Below, piece by piece: positions 1 to 9,448 of a DNA stretch of 64,000 bases; position 1 is the stretch's first letter; each line of letters begins with the position of its first letter. The position numbers and the translations under genes were made by a program. The notes beneath the pieces are model-generated. The model did no database searches, was not told the DNA's origin, and was given only the letters and a program-made list of their open reading frames with translations. This stretch comes from Lasiodiplodia sp. COLG20 (Eukaryota; Ascomycota; Dothideomycetes; Botryosphaeriales; Botryosphaeriaceae), in NCBI GenBank assembly GCA_009801085.1, contig VNWV01000010.1:744001-808000 (forward strand). Reading direction: 5' to 3'.

Positions 1-363
1 GGCGGCGGACCGGACGGCCGCAGCCCCGTCTTCGTGCCTGAAGGGACTGAAGTTGGTTACAGCGTGCACGTCATGCAGCGCCGTACTGACATTTGGGGGC
101 CGGATGCGGCGGCCTTCAGGCCGGAGAGGTGGGAAGGCAGGAAGGTCGGGTGGGAGTATCTGCCGTTTAATGGCGGGCCGCGTATCTGCATCGGTCAGCA
201 GTTTGCGCTGACTGAGGCTAGTTACGTTGTTGTGAGGCTGCTGCAGAGGTTTGATGCGGTTGAGGGGTTGAATGTGGATGGGAGGACGTTGCATGGGTTG
301 ACGTTGACGAGCTGCCCGGGCGATGGCGTGAAGGTGAGGTTGAGGGAGGCGAAGAGGGCTTAG
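1..363 (+). CDS. Cytochrome P450, C-terminal fragment (CYP52-like)
   Basis: The frame is open from base 1, so this is the last 120 residues of a gene that begins outside the window. The fragment carries the FRPERW segment (about residues 39-44, the PERF-type motif) and the haem-binding loop [14 protein letters not shown], with the cysteine ligand at residue 63. Such proteins are haem-thiolate monooxygenases, usually anchored in the ER membrane. The text after the cysteine ([11 protein letters not shown]) resembles the alkane/fatty-acid hydroxylase clan around CYP52; that placement is from memory of the family and is not certain. It ends at TAG (361-363). No intron is visible in this part. The substrate cannot be read from the fragment. 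Confidence 0.85.
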   Translation, partial: GGGPDGRSPVFVPEGTEVGYSVHVMQRRTDIWGPDAAAFRPERWEGRKVGWEYLPFNGGPRICIGQQFALTEASYVVVRLLQRFDAVEGLNVDGRTLHGLTLTSCPGDGVKVRLREAKRA

Positions 364-2174
364 AGGGGGAGTTGTTTGTAGATGGTGTGGGCGAGGTTGT
401 GAGATGTCGTTTGTTAATTTCTTTTTTTGAGCGGGTTTGCACGGGTATTGGGCGGTGGGTTGTTTTTGAGTTCTCTGCTCTGGTTTAGCTTGGACGTGTA
501 GATATGCGGAAATGTCATGTATGATACTTCTTTTACGTAGTATGTTAGTTTCATTTACAAGCAGATTTCATGATATCAGAATCTCCTGGTGGTCGTCTGT
601 TTCGTTGTCATTACTAACGCTGTAGCAGACAGCCAAGCTCTGGCCATTCATTTTGTTCAATAACGAAAAGATCTTTCAAGGAGAATGGCGTAAATACAGA
701 AAAGGAGCCTCAGCTACATGCACTCTCCGGCTTGGAGGAAGACAGTCGGAGCAACATCCGTGCAGCGTGGGTAGCTGTAAGATGCGAATCCCGAACATCT
801 TGCCCTGCTGCCTGCCTGCCCGTATGACTGTCCACCCGCACACAGAGCGCGAGGGAGCGTCCCACGGTCCCTTCACCTATGACTAACTAAGCCGTGCTGG
901 TTGTTGTGCCAGTCCAGAGCCAGTCGTCCTATGACGCAACCGAACCGGAGCATGCCCGTCCCAGCTTCGGATAGAGGGCAGCGGCGAAAAAGTGTATAGG
1001 CAGCAACGGAGATGGATCGAGGCCGATTATGGCATGGCGAGATGGACGGCGTTTGCAGGGTGCTGCTGCTGCCTGGCGACTGTCAGAGTACCAACAGACC
1101 CTCATGGGCAGAGAGTATCGTCGCGCCCTTTCGCATTACATTGTAGCTCTGCAAGCGGCACCGGTATGGCACAGGATGGACTATGGATGCGTCGTAATGG
1201 GGGCAGCGTGGTGTGACGGTGGGTGGAGGCAGAAGTCGCGGTCGCGGTCGCGGTCGCGGTCGCGGTCGACCATGGGAAACGGGGTTGCGCTGAGGCGGCG
1301 GCGACAACAACGCAGTCGAAACTGCTAACTATTTGCCATGGATGGCTTTCTCTACCGATGCTCACGAGGGGCAAGTGCTATGATCGGTGCCGGTGTTGTG
1401 ATGCGTTGCATGGCGCTGCGTCGCGTCGCTCTAGCTACGGTCAACATTGAACGAGGTGCAGGAAACGATAACGCGACGCGTCGAGCGTGCGTCGAGCTAC
1501 ATCGAAATCCATGAGAATCATGAGAATAATGATTAGCATATGATCGAGCAGAGGATTCTTAAGAATGTAGTGCATGAGAGGCGGGTGTGCCACTGCAGGG
1601 GCATCCCTTTGGTGGCATCCCTTTGGAAGTCTCTGCAACAGTAAAATTTTGTGTTAACACCATCAATGAGCGTTTCTAACGACGAAATGTTCAGGTCGTT
1701 CATCTATGAACACGATACTCTTCAACAATAGCATCAAGACGAACAAGAAGACCAGTGCAGACCTCACCTCATTAGATGTTGTCCAGGAGTTGTCGAAAGC
1801 TCTAATGGCCTCTTCCTTACGGTCCCGCGCAAGGCGAGTACGTCGCAACGAAAAGGATTTGGCAATTGCCAGAAGATTTCCAAATATTCCGTGCCGATCC
1901 GAAGACCAACACAAGCGGTCATTAGTTGTAGTTTTCAACTAGCAATAACGCGGCATCAGACGAATCTTCACTTGCACGCGTATGCCCTAGCACCAAGATA
2001 AAAAAAGAAGGAAAAGAGGTGTGTTGAGGGGGAGGGGAAGAGTTTTTATACCCTGCGGTGGAGGCTTTTCGGGTGTAGGGTTAGTAAGCGAAGACGTGGC
2101 ACCAACCCAGCCGACGCTAGCCGGCGATAACCGATGCTTTAGTCTCTCGAAGCTCCTTGCAAACTTCAGGACTC
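364..2174. other. Gene-poor stretch, no supported gene
   Basis: About 1.8 kb downstream of the P450. Open frames here are short, overlap on both strands and look like chance. The only structured element seen is the hexanucleotide repeat at 1235-1267. A small direct duplication (GGCATCCCTTTGG twice in tandem) lies near 1600-1623. Nothing else is supported. Confidence 0.5.
1235..1267. repeat. GTCGCG hexanucleotide microsatellite
   Basis: Five perfect copies of GTCGCG in a row followed by a broken sixth (GTCGAC). It lies in non-coding sequence and makes several short Arg/Ser-rich or Ala/Thr-rich open frames on both strands, which are artefacts of the repeat. Confidence 0.85.
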
Positions 2175-2372
2175 TTTTCAAAAGGACAACTACTCCTACC
2201 AGACCTGAGAGTAGTACCTACAGCGCGGTCTGATTACAATTTCTCTGTAAAATCCATCAGTCCCATTACCTCTTCACCAAGCTCTTTAGAAGCTCCAATT
2301 TTCCCTTCAGCTTTACATGTATAATCGACACACGCTGTTGTAAGGCTGTGCGCTCCTTGCGTGCCACTTCGG
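2175..2372 (-). pseudogene. Truncated copy of the 3' end of gene D
   Basis: This segment aligns by eye, in the same orientation, with the end of the gene at 3149-5212 and its downstream flank (about 3098-3283). Shared blocks include AACTCC-free stretches such as AGAAGCTCCAATTTT, ATCGACA..CGCTGT and AAGGCTGTGCG, and the untranslated ACCTGAGAG..GTACC block just beyond the stop. Similarity stops abruptly near 2372, inside what would be the coding region, so only the last 45 or so codons are present. Many differences are C-to-T or G-to-A relative to the intact copy, as repeat-induced point mutation or plain decay would give. No reading frame is intact. It is a dead remnant. Confidence 0.65.
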
Positions 2373-2664
2373 ACTGGCACTTTTGGGTGATGTCTTACTA
2401 AGCAACACGGGCCCGCCGGGTATTGCCGGCGCTAGCCGGATCGAGCGAACCTTATCGGGAACCCTTTTTACTGTAACCTCGGAAACTTTAGGCAGCAGCG
2501 CCACGAGTGCAATAGAGGATGATGATGGTGTAGACCTGGTCAGCCTGAATTGGTCCAGTCACGTGGCTATCTGTTCATTCTTTCATCCGCTCTCTATTGC
2601 CCCGAGTTCCGTACGTTTCTTACTTTCTCCATGTCTATTTACTTGCATTCTACAGAGGGGTGCT

Positions 2665-2876
2665 GCAGCCGATGGCTAGCGCGAATAATAGTAGGGCTCT
2701 GGAACATAGCGTAACTATGCCCCAGCTCTACCTTAGAAAAAGAACATGCCACGGATAGTTGAAGCTATCGTCTGGACGAGAATGTCGAATTAAAAATTCT
2801 ACATACCTGTCCGGACGATAGCTTCAACTACCCATGATATGAGCAAACAAACAAATCCACGCTAGCCATCGGCTGC
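2665..2876. repeat. Outer inverted repeat, MITE-like, 17 bp perfect arms
   Basis: A 17-base arm at 2665-2681 (GCAGCCGATGGCTAGCG) is repeated as its exact reverse complement at 2860-2876. The 178 bases between hold a second, separate palindrome at 2756-2830. A short terminal-repeat element without coding capacity is the simplest reading. No clear target-site duplication could be picked out, so mobility is not shown. Confidence 0.6.
2756..2830. repeat. Inner hairpin, free copy of an introner-like hairpin family
   Basis: Left arm 2756-2777 and right arm 2809-2830 are reverse complements over 22 bases with one mismatch, around a 31-base AT-rich loop. The arm reads TAGTTGAAGC then TATCGTCCGGAC. 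The same motif (TGAAGC, then TCGTCCGGA) forms the hairpin inside the A1 intron (6204-6284), and a single related arm lies in the intron at 18197-18284. Even the loop motif ATGTAGAAT is shared with the third copy. This copy is not inside a recognisable gene. Confidence 0.7.
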
Positions 2877-3148
2877 GAAAGGGGACTGTACCTACACTGC
2901 ACCATTTTTTTAAGGAAGGAAAAGTATCGTAAAGAAGAAAAGGCCATTACCATCACACACTGAAACTTTTGAATCCCATAATCTCCAGTCAATGAAGGCC
3001 AAGAAGCATGCAGGTCTTCAACACACCAAAAAAATAGACCTGCAGTTGCGCCATACTGACCTCGCTGTCAAGTCGGAGAACCTTCTTCAGCCGCAATCTT
3101 TTCCAAATGACAACCACAAAACCTGAGAGCAGTACCAGCATGGCCTGA

Positions 3149-5212
3149 TCATGATTTCCCAATGAAATCGGTGAGTTCCCGCTCCCTCTTCGCCAAGCTG
3201 TCCAGAAGCTCCAATTTTTCCTTCAGCTCGGTACTCACAATCGACATACGCTGTCGCAAGGCTGTGCGTTCCTCACGTGCATCTTTCTTCCTAGAGAAAG
3301 TATCGTAAGCCTCCTCCTTTTGCTCCTTGATGCTCAAAGGACTATCGCTCGGCGCGTCCTCCTCGACGATACTAGCAAGAGGAAAACCTTTCCTGATGCC
3401 TCGTAATTCGGCAGTCGACTCGGAAGTAAGCGGGTGCGAGTGCTTTTTCGCTGGTGGGCTGGTCTGTTTCAGAAGTGTCTGTAAGCCTTCTTGCTGTCCC
3501 TCCTGCTGGCGCTTGTTCTGGCCTTTCTGCTGGCCTTGCTTGATAGAATGGTATTTTTGCTTGCTCTGGACGACGCGGAGTCTTTCGTATGAGTCGATGT
3601 TGTAAAACTGTTTTTCCAAAAGCTGTTCTCCCATCTCCTCAAGGTCATCATCATTATCAGGGCCGTCTCCGATGGAACGGTCAGTGGCTTCGTCGAGAGG
3701 TGGTGTGACAGACTGCATCTGAGGAATTGCTCCATCGGGAGGAAGAGGCGCAAGATCAGCCGGCCAGTACGGTAGTGCTTTCCTCCGCAATGTCTCTGTG
3801 AAATGCTTGATGATCTGATCTACATCCGCACCAAAGTTCGATTTGGCACACTTGGACGACCAAGTCTCGAACAACAAGTTGCACTCTGCCGGATCGAAAT
3901 TCTCGAGCGACAACTTGCTCCCGCTCTTGAATCCACTGACCATACCACGCGAATGGTCAGCTTTTCCGATCGAGACTGACAAGGGATGCATCTGATAAAG
4001 TGAGATCGGCAGCCTCAAGAACTCTTGACATTCAGGCCACTGCATCTCCGACTCCTTCCTCTGGCGCTCAAGGACTTGGAAGCAGAGCACAACGATCAAG
4101 ATCGGCACCGTCAGGTCCGCTGCCCAGCGCTTGTTGCACGCCCATCTGAGAACACGCAACCTGAAGCCGAGGAACTGGTAAAGGATACCCCAGGACCATA
4201 CCCTCGGCTCAGGTCCTCCTTCGAACGGATATGGCACGCCTGAAATTCGGCGAAGCTTCTGGCCAGTGATGTGCTCAATCTCAAGCAGAATTTCCTTGAC
4301 CTCTTCCAGCTGCGGAAGCCGAGATGAATCTGAATCGTCAGTCAGGGTCCCGGCGCTTCGCAACTTTCCGAATCCCTTGTAGTTCCATAGTTTGCCGTTT
4401 GGAATCTTGTTGGAACCGCTTGCCGAAGCAATCCCTGATTGACATTGCCGCATGAAGTCCTCGAAGGATTGAGTCTTCATCGAATGCGTGAAGCGGTCCT
4501 TCTTTTTGTAGGGAACCTGGAGCCTAATCAGATAGATGTGATCAAGCCTTTTTATGAGTTCACGGCGTGCTTCGGTATCTTCCTGGCTGGTGTTGTACAT
4601 CATGTGGATGATTTTGAGGACGATGGGAGGGAATATGCCTTTAAGTAGGTTGAGGTAGAAGGCCGTGGAAACCATGTTAGTGGGCATATGGATCCGACTC
4701 GATCCATCATCGGCCTGGAAGATGGGTAAGACAGCTTCGATGCTAGGGATAAGAGCTGTCGATTTGCTTGTCTCCCGACGAGGGTCAAGACTCTTTGTCG
4801 AGTATGCATCTTTCCATAAGATTGCATTCTGATGAGATCCCAAACTTGCAACGGGGACTTCTGGGAATTTGACCTCCATCTGCCTTCTCTCCTGGCTCTG
4901 GATGTCTGTAGGCACTCTTGAGTGATACCATTCGGCAGCGATCTGCCCATAGGTGAATTGTCTGTAGGGAGTCACCTGGGGAATCATATCTCGTTCGCGA
5001 GAGCGTTCCTCAAACGCGATAGCGTTGATGCATAATGGGCAGTAGCGGCGGTTGATGATGAGTGTGAGCTTCACGCACGGCCAGGGGAACCAGCAGCCGT
5101 AGCAAGCATGTAGCGTGTGTGCCTTCTCTGTCTCCGCTTCACAACAAGGAAGAAAGAGCAGCTCCTGACCCAAATCCAACAGGAGGTCTGCAGTCTCACA
5201 GGCTGTTTCCAT
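3149..5212 (-). CDS. Gene D: unknown protein with an A-family C-terminal tail
   Basis: A single-exon frame of 687 residues if it starts at the ATG at 5212 (context AACTATGG); the frame stays open to 5326 with one earlier ATG. The function is not recognised. The N-terminal part has a cysteine cluster (ACYGCWFPWPC, then YCPLC, about residues 29-60) that could bind zinc. One hydrophobic segment (VPILIVVLCF, about residue 370) could cross a membrane. A Gln/Lys-rich stretch (QQKGQNKRQQEGQQEG) lies near residue 560. The last 45 residues (REERTALRQRM, LELLDSL, DFIGKS) closely match the tail of A2 (REQRAVLQQRM, LELLESM, DFIKKP) and should form a coiled coil. The rest does not resemble A. It lies directly downstream of A1 on the same strand, and A1 lacks this tail. 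It could be a chimera, or A1 and D could be one mis-split locus. Its 3' end is duplicated at 2175-2372. Confidence 0.65.
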   Translation of the reverse strand: METACETADLLLDLGQELLFLPCCEAETEKAHTLHACYGCWFPWPCVKLTLIINRRYCPLCINAIAFEERSRERDMIPQVTPYRQFTYGQIAAEWYHSRVPTDIQSQERRQMEVKFPEVPVASLGSHQNAILWKDAYSTKSLDPRRETSKSTALIPSIEAVLPIFQADDGSSRIHMPTNMVSTAFYLNLLKGIFPPIVLKIIHMMYNTSQEDTEARRELIKRLDHIYLIRLQVPYKKKDRFTHSMKTQSFEDFMRQCQSGIASASGSNKIPNGKLWNYKGFGKLRSAGTLTDDSDSSRLPQLEEVKEILLEIEHITGQKLRRISGVPYPFEGGPEPRVWSWGILYQFLGFRLRVLRWACNKRWAADLTVPILIVVLCFQVLERQRKESEMQWPECQEFLRLPISLYQMHPLSVSIGKADHSRGMVSGFKSGSKLSLENFDPAECNLLFETWSSKCAKSNFGADVDQIIKHFTETLRRKALPYWPADLAPLPPDGAIPQMQSVTPPLDEATDRSIGDGPDNDDDLEEMGEQLLEKQFYNIDSYERLRVVQSKQKYHSIKQGQQKGQNKRQQEGQQEGLQTLLKQTSPPAKKHSHPLTSESTAELRGIRKGFPLASIVEEDAPSDSPLSIKEQKEEAYDTFSRKKDAREERTALRQRMSIVSTELKEKLELLDSLAKRERELTDFIGKS

Positions 5213-5416
5213 AGTTGTTAGCTTGTGTTCGAAACAATTGTGGATTTCCGGATTGGGGAGCGTGTGGAGGTGGAAAGGGGCAGTCTTGAGAGTCCAGCGG
5301 CCAGACTGGCATGCCATCCAGCCCAATGATGAGATGCAAAGCGGATGGAATGGTATATGTGGTTGGAGGTGGTGGATGAAGAGCGGGTGTTGTTGGTGAG
5401 TACTTCGATTGCTTCC

Positions 5417-6754
5417 TCAAGGGGTAATATTACCTGCTTCCCATGCCTCTGTCACATTACCTGTCTCTGCGAATCGGATGTGCGCCGCTTGCGCGATGTG
5501 GAATTTCCAGTCAGACCGGGACGCTTGACTGCCAAGGAAAATGCTCGACAGGTCGGGGCATGCTTCTCTGACCAACCTGGTTGGGCCCAAGTTTTGGATG
5601 TCACAGAGTCTTATCATGTTCTCGCTACGAAAGCGCCCGGTATGCTTGTGCTTGCGCTTCTTTCCGTACTGGCCGACAAGCGCTTGGCCAAGTATCATAG
5701 CTTTGCCTTGGTTCATGGTGTTCTGAGCACATTTCTGCGCCACGAACTTTGCAAGACCCCTCTGAGCAGCTGTCGCCTTCCTCTGCACTTCTCGGCTCTC
5801 TTTGATCCGGAAAACAGGGTCAATCTCCAGCTCGACGCAGTCATCAGACACGTCCTTAGTGATCCAGATCTCAATTGGGTGCGAATACTCCCACGGTTCA
5901 TTTTTAACCGCGACCGATGTGCTTGATGCTGGTATATCGAGGTTGACGTGAATGGCGTTCCGAGACGCATCCCAGTTAAGCTTAGGAAGAACCAAGGCTC
6001 CGCTCCTGTAGGGATCGGGAAGTGCAGCCAGCACGCAGGAGGTGTAGAGTTGTTGCATCCATCTGGAGGGGACTCGGCTGAGCGGCTCGGGGTAGTGCTC
6101 CATGATGTTCTTCATAGTGTCAATGACGGGTTGAGTAGCTTCGTCTTTCGTTACCCATCTCTGATGCTTTAAGTTAGCAATGCAGTGATAAATGGACAAA
6201 CATGGGGATCTGGAGCGATCGTCCGGATGCATTTGTATGAATAGAATTATGACATTTGCGTCCGGACGAAGGCTTCAGCTCCCCACAGGTGTTCGACTTA
6301 CCTCGTTCTTGGTGAAGACGTAGGTGATGTCATCCGGGTTCAAGGACCTAAGTCTTTGCGCATATCCGTCGGCGCTTGTAATATTGCCTCGAGGCGTCAA
6401 AGGCTTGGTTGTGAGGATGAAAAAAGCTCTGTCCTCGAATCGGTGTACTGCAGCATGGAGTTTCCTTTGCGGCTTTTCGGGAAGCATGTCGTGAAGCCAA
6501 CTACTGCCTAGCTTGGTGGGATAGAATTCCTTGACAGCCTTTAAGCTTACCAGGATTTGTTCCATGCGCAACCTATTTGGGCCCTTCCCGCTCTCGTCGA
6601 GCTCCGGCCGAGGACTGTCCTCAATGTCAATGTTGGCAATCCTTCGCTTTCCGGGTGCATTGTGGTTCGCGAAGGCCATCGCTTTGAACCTCGCTTTTGC
6701 CATGCGGGTTCCTCTATCAGACGACGTCTCCGATGAGTTGTCGGAAGCAGCCAT
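5417..6754 (-). CDS. Gene A1: unknown, lineage-restricted family A
   Basis: Two exons, 6754-6302 and 6160-5417, separated by a 141 bp GTAAGT...CAG intron in phase 0; 398 residues. Function unknown. It is a clear paralogue of A2 (10820-12277). Both share KLHA.VHR....(Y/F)FI.TTKP, D.I.Y, the DEAT.PV block right after the A1 splice site, a P..YR.GA..L..LNW segment and an AQ..LAKF..Q.CA segment. No known enzyme motif, signal peptide or membrane helix was recognised. The start has a good context (CATCATGG). A1 stops at the point where A2 begins its coiled-coil tail, so it is about 85 residues shorter. A splice into downstream sequence from GGTAATATT at the stop is possible but unproved. Gene D, 200 bp downstream on the same strand, carries the missing tail type. 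A1 diverges from B1. Confidence 0.7.
6161..6301 (-). repeat. Hairpin-forming intron of A1 (introner-like)
   Basis: The intron runs from GTAAGT (6301) to CAG (6161). Arms at 6204-6230 and 6258-6284 are reverse complements at 22 of 27 positions around a 27-base AT-rich loop, so most of the intron folds on itself. The arms share the TCGTCCGGA core with the free hairpin at 2756-2830. At 141 bp the intron is nearly three times the usual intron here. The paralogue A2 is continuous at this position, so the intron was gained in A1 or lost in A2. Introner-like elements with stable secondary structure are known from Dothideomycetes; assigning this one to that class is inference. Confidence 0.65.
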
Positions 6755-7396
6755 GATGGCCAGCTCTTCAGTGGTTGTATCAGGCGGATGGCTGGTGGGA
6801 GAGTATCAAGTCGATGACAGCGTCAGACCGGAGGGGTGGACGGGTGAGTGTAGGCGCCGAAAAACCCGGGTGGGACCTCTTGATTAGAGATTCTAGAAGA
6901 ATGATATTAGAACGACGGATGCTGGGTATGCCTTCTTTCATGGGATGGTGGACTTTACCGGCATTTGAGGAAGAAGGTCGGAAAAGTGGGATGGGTGGAA
7001 GAGGAGGATGAGCGACAGAGGGAAAAATGAGTGGCAGATATATCGCCAGAGAGCAGTGGCTGCTTCGCTTAATTTAACACAATGACGTATTTTGCTGTTC
7101 TCAAGGGCATGCGCTTGCGTCGGCCGCGAAGGTGAGCACGGCGGAGCGCACGGCAGCTTGCCCGCCCATATTTACCATCCGCCGCGGGCCTATGCGCTTC
7201 GTACCGCTTCCATTCACTCGACCGCTGCTCTTTGAACCGCTTGCTAGTGCTTCCAGCGTATTTTGCGCTACGCGGTCGTGCTCATATCTGCCACCCGTCT
7301 TCCTCCAACACCCGACCACTCTTCGTCGTCGTCGACCTTCCAACCACCCCAGCTTAAGGCACATCCCATCGTCTAATAATTGCATGCACCCTTCGT
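6755..7396. promoter_or_regulatory. Divergent promoter between A1 and B1
   Basis: This 642 bp interval holds the start regions of A1 (minus) and B1 (plus). The B1 side has a pyrimidine-rich leader (about 7290-7375). No convincing TATA box was identified. The second copy of the arrangement is at 10144-10819; both B1 and A2 leaders carry an ACCCGACC motif followed by CT/CG-rich sequence, but otherwise little identity is visible. Confidence 0.55.
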
Positions 7397-8683
7397 ATGG
7401 ATAAAAATACGGGTGCCGCGGAAGGCACCGGCACGTCCCATCGAGACGCTGCGTCACCGGCGATGCCCCAAGACATGCGACCTGGTATAACCCGCAACGC
7501 GATCCTCGATAGCAACCACTCACAGTCTGTCGAAGGATATTCGAGTGCCCGAGCCCGACCGACCCTCAGCGTCCCAGAGGAGATCAAGAACCAAGATGAT
7601 CAGACAGAGAGGAAGCGCCCGAGCTTAAGGGAGATGGGCAGAGCAGCGCTGGACATGGGCAAATCACTGAGCAAGAAGCCTTTGAAGATGACTCTGAACC
7701 CGCGCAAAGGCAACCAAGCAACTTCCGCCACCGAATCTCCCACCCATCCATCGGTCTCTTCACCAGGTACTGAGCAACCCGCCAGCGATGCTCACCACCC
7801 ACCACAACTTCCGCAGTTCCACGCCCAACACACTCCCGAAGACCAACCCATGGAGGAAGACAAGACAGATCAAGAAGATCATTATTCCCAGGAAGGATCG
7901 GCCGAAGAGAGCGAGACACTGGCGTCCGATGATGAGGATGAAGACGAAGGACAAGACAGACCGCAGCTGAGCAACCTTGCACGCTACTTCTGGTCAAGAC
8001 TCGATGTGGTAAGCAACCTCCTCACTCTTTACCTACAAGCCATGTCACGCTCTTCCTCGCAGACAGTTGTTCGGATGGTATCATATGACCTTTACTTCAA
8101 CTGTTTCCTAGAAAGAGTGTAGTTATTAATACTCTCTCGAAAAGCGTTTTAGACCTTTAATGAACGTCCAGCTAACAGAAAGAGTAGGCTTATCAGTACT
8201 ATGTTGAAGACCGCGACGATGACTGCCGTGAGGTGATTCTCGAGACATTGCCGCGCGGAATGGTCCCTATTGCTTGTAGGTGCGAGTTGCTTCAGCTGCT
8301 AGCCTGTGTAATGCCATGGGAGCAGGCGCAGGACTGCTTGAACGAGGCCGACGAGCTCTGCCAAGAGATGGAAATACTTGCACCTTACTCCAAACGGGTT
8401 ACGGAGCTGTGGACCAAGGGTTACAACATCAGAGGCGCATTGAGAGAGTACCACGAACTTGCAAATGAGAGCAGCTCAACGTCAGACGACGAGGAGATGG
8501 ATGATCTGGCCGAGTGACTTCAAGAGGATCTTCTGGTTTAGTCAACGACCAGCACTTATGGAGAGTGGCCTGATTACCCCCGAGGGAACCCCCATACCTG
8601 AAAGCGGCGAAAGAGACTTGGAAGCTTCTGGGAATGATAATTTTGTGTTCTTTGATGAACACTACTACCCTACAGACGAGTAG
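7397..8683 (+). CDS. Gene B1: unknown, lineage-restricted family B
   Basis: Exon 1 is 7397-8008 and exon 2 starts at 8188 after a 179 bp intron (GTAAGC...GAGTAG, branch-like GCTAAC). Exon 2 reaches an in-frame TGA at 8517. A further 52 bp intron (8514-8565, GTGACT...GAGAG) would join in phase to a tail ending HYYPTDE at 8683, giving 351 residues; the tail is weakly supported by its resemblance to B2. The N-terminal half is acidic, polar and probably disordered (ASDDEDEDEGQD near residues 175-187). The C-terminal half, beginning LSNLARYFWSRLD, is a likely helical domain shared with B2: RDD.CRE, CRCELLQLL.CVM, WEQAQDCL.EADELC. Function unknown. It diverges from A1. Confidence 0.65.
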
Positions 8684-9448
8684 GATTTGACTAAAAGGAT
8701 CTCAGGATTAGAGTTGTGAGGCGAAAAAAAAGGAAATCAGGAAGGGGTAGATAGACGGTATGAGCTTAATGACTACAAAGGCTCAAGGCGGCTTCAACAG
8801 AAATAGTCAATTAGGTAGATAGCAAATGAAAGTAGCAAACGTGCATTTCAAGAAACAACTGCGGCAGCCAGTCTGGCTGTCAGAAGCCCGTGAAGAATGA
8901 GCAGCAACAGCTGCCAGCCACCGAGGGTAAAGATGTGGCGGAGTCGAGCTCCAACGATGAACGAGGACAAGACTAAAGAGCCAGAAGAATAAGATCCGGC
9001 GGCTCAGAAGGGAACATAGACGCAGAGAGCAGGAATACGCAGAGACATGTGCCTTGACCACGGCGAATCTCCTATGTTTATTTGCTTTTATCCACCGCCT
9101 ATCTTACTGAAAGAACCTCTGTTTTCACCTGCTTTGAGACTTTGTAGCCGCCCATTCCGTAATATGCCTCTCCCTTCTTCCCGTTCTTTTTTCGCCTTGC
9201 AATTTAACCCTGCTACTTTCTGGTTCAAGTATACGCTGTGAAAATACCACCAGGCTGCTCTCACGCATCATGGGATCCCAGTCAAATCGAGCCCTAATGC
9301 CTAGCAGCCTGCATCTCCTCATCATTGTCGCTTTTGGGAATGAGTATGCCCTTAGGGGTAAGAGGCCTCTTCTCTCCAAGTCGGGCGTCTGGGTTTCGGC
9401 CTGTTCAAACCTTTACTGGTGAAATCAGAAAATTCCTCTTGCACTCCT
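8684..9448. other. Interval between B1 and B2; decayed B2 tail
   Basis: B1 and B2 converge here. On the minus strand, about 9300-9448 still aligns with the B1 tail in shifted frames (MDNLAKGVQEEF, then LTPKGILIPKS compared with ITPEGTPIPES). The remainder, 8684-9300, shows nothing supported. Confidence 0.5.

Larger units (their letters stand above)
2373..3148. other. Non-coding stretch with a nested palindrome
   Basis: No gene is supported between the remnant and gene D. The stretch holds the outer and inner inverted repeats listed at 2665-2876. The last 50 bases are the 3' flank of gene D. Confidence 0.5.

Noticed and set aside
1083..1328. Arg/Ser-rich and Thr-rich frames around 1.2 kb
   Set aside because: They are readings of the GTCGCG microsatellite in different frames.
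5213..5326. Longer N terminus for gene D starting at 5326
   Set aside because: The upstream ATG is possible, but the one at 5212 has a better context. The added residues show no domain.
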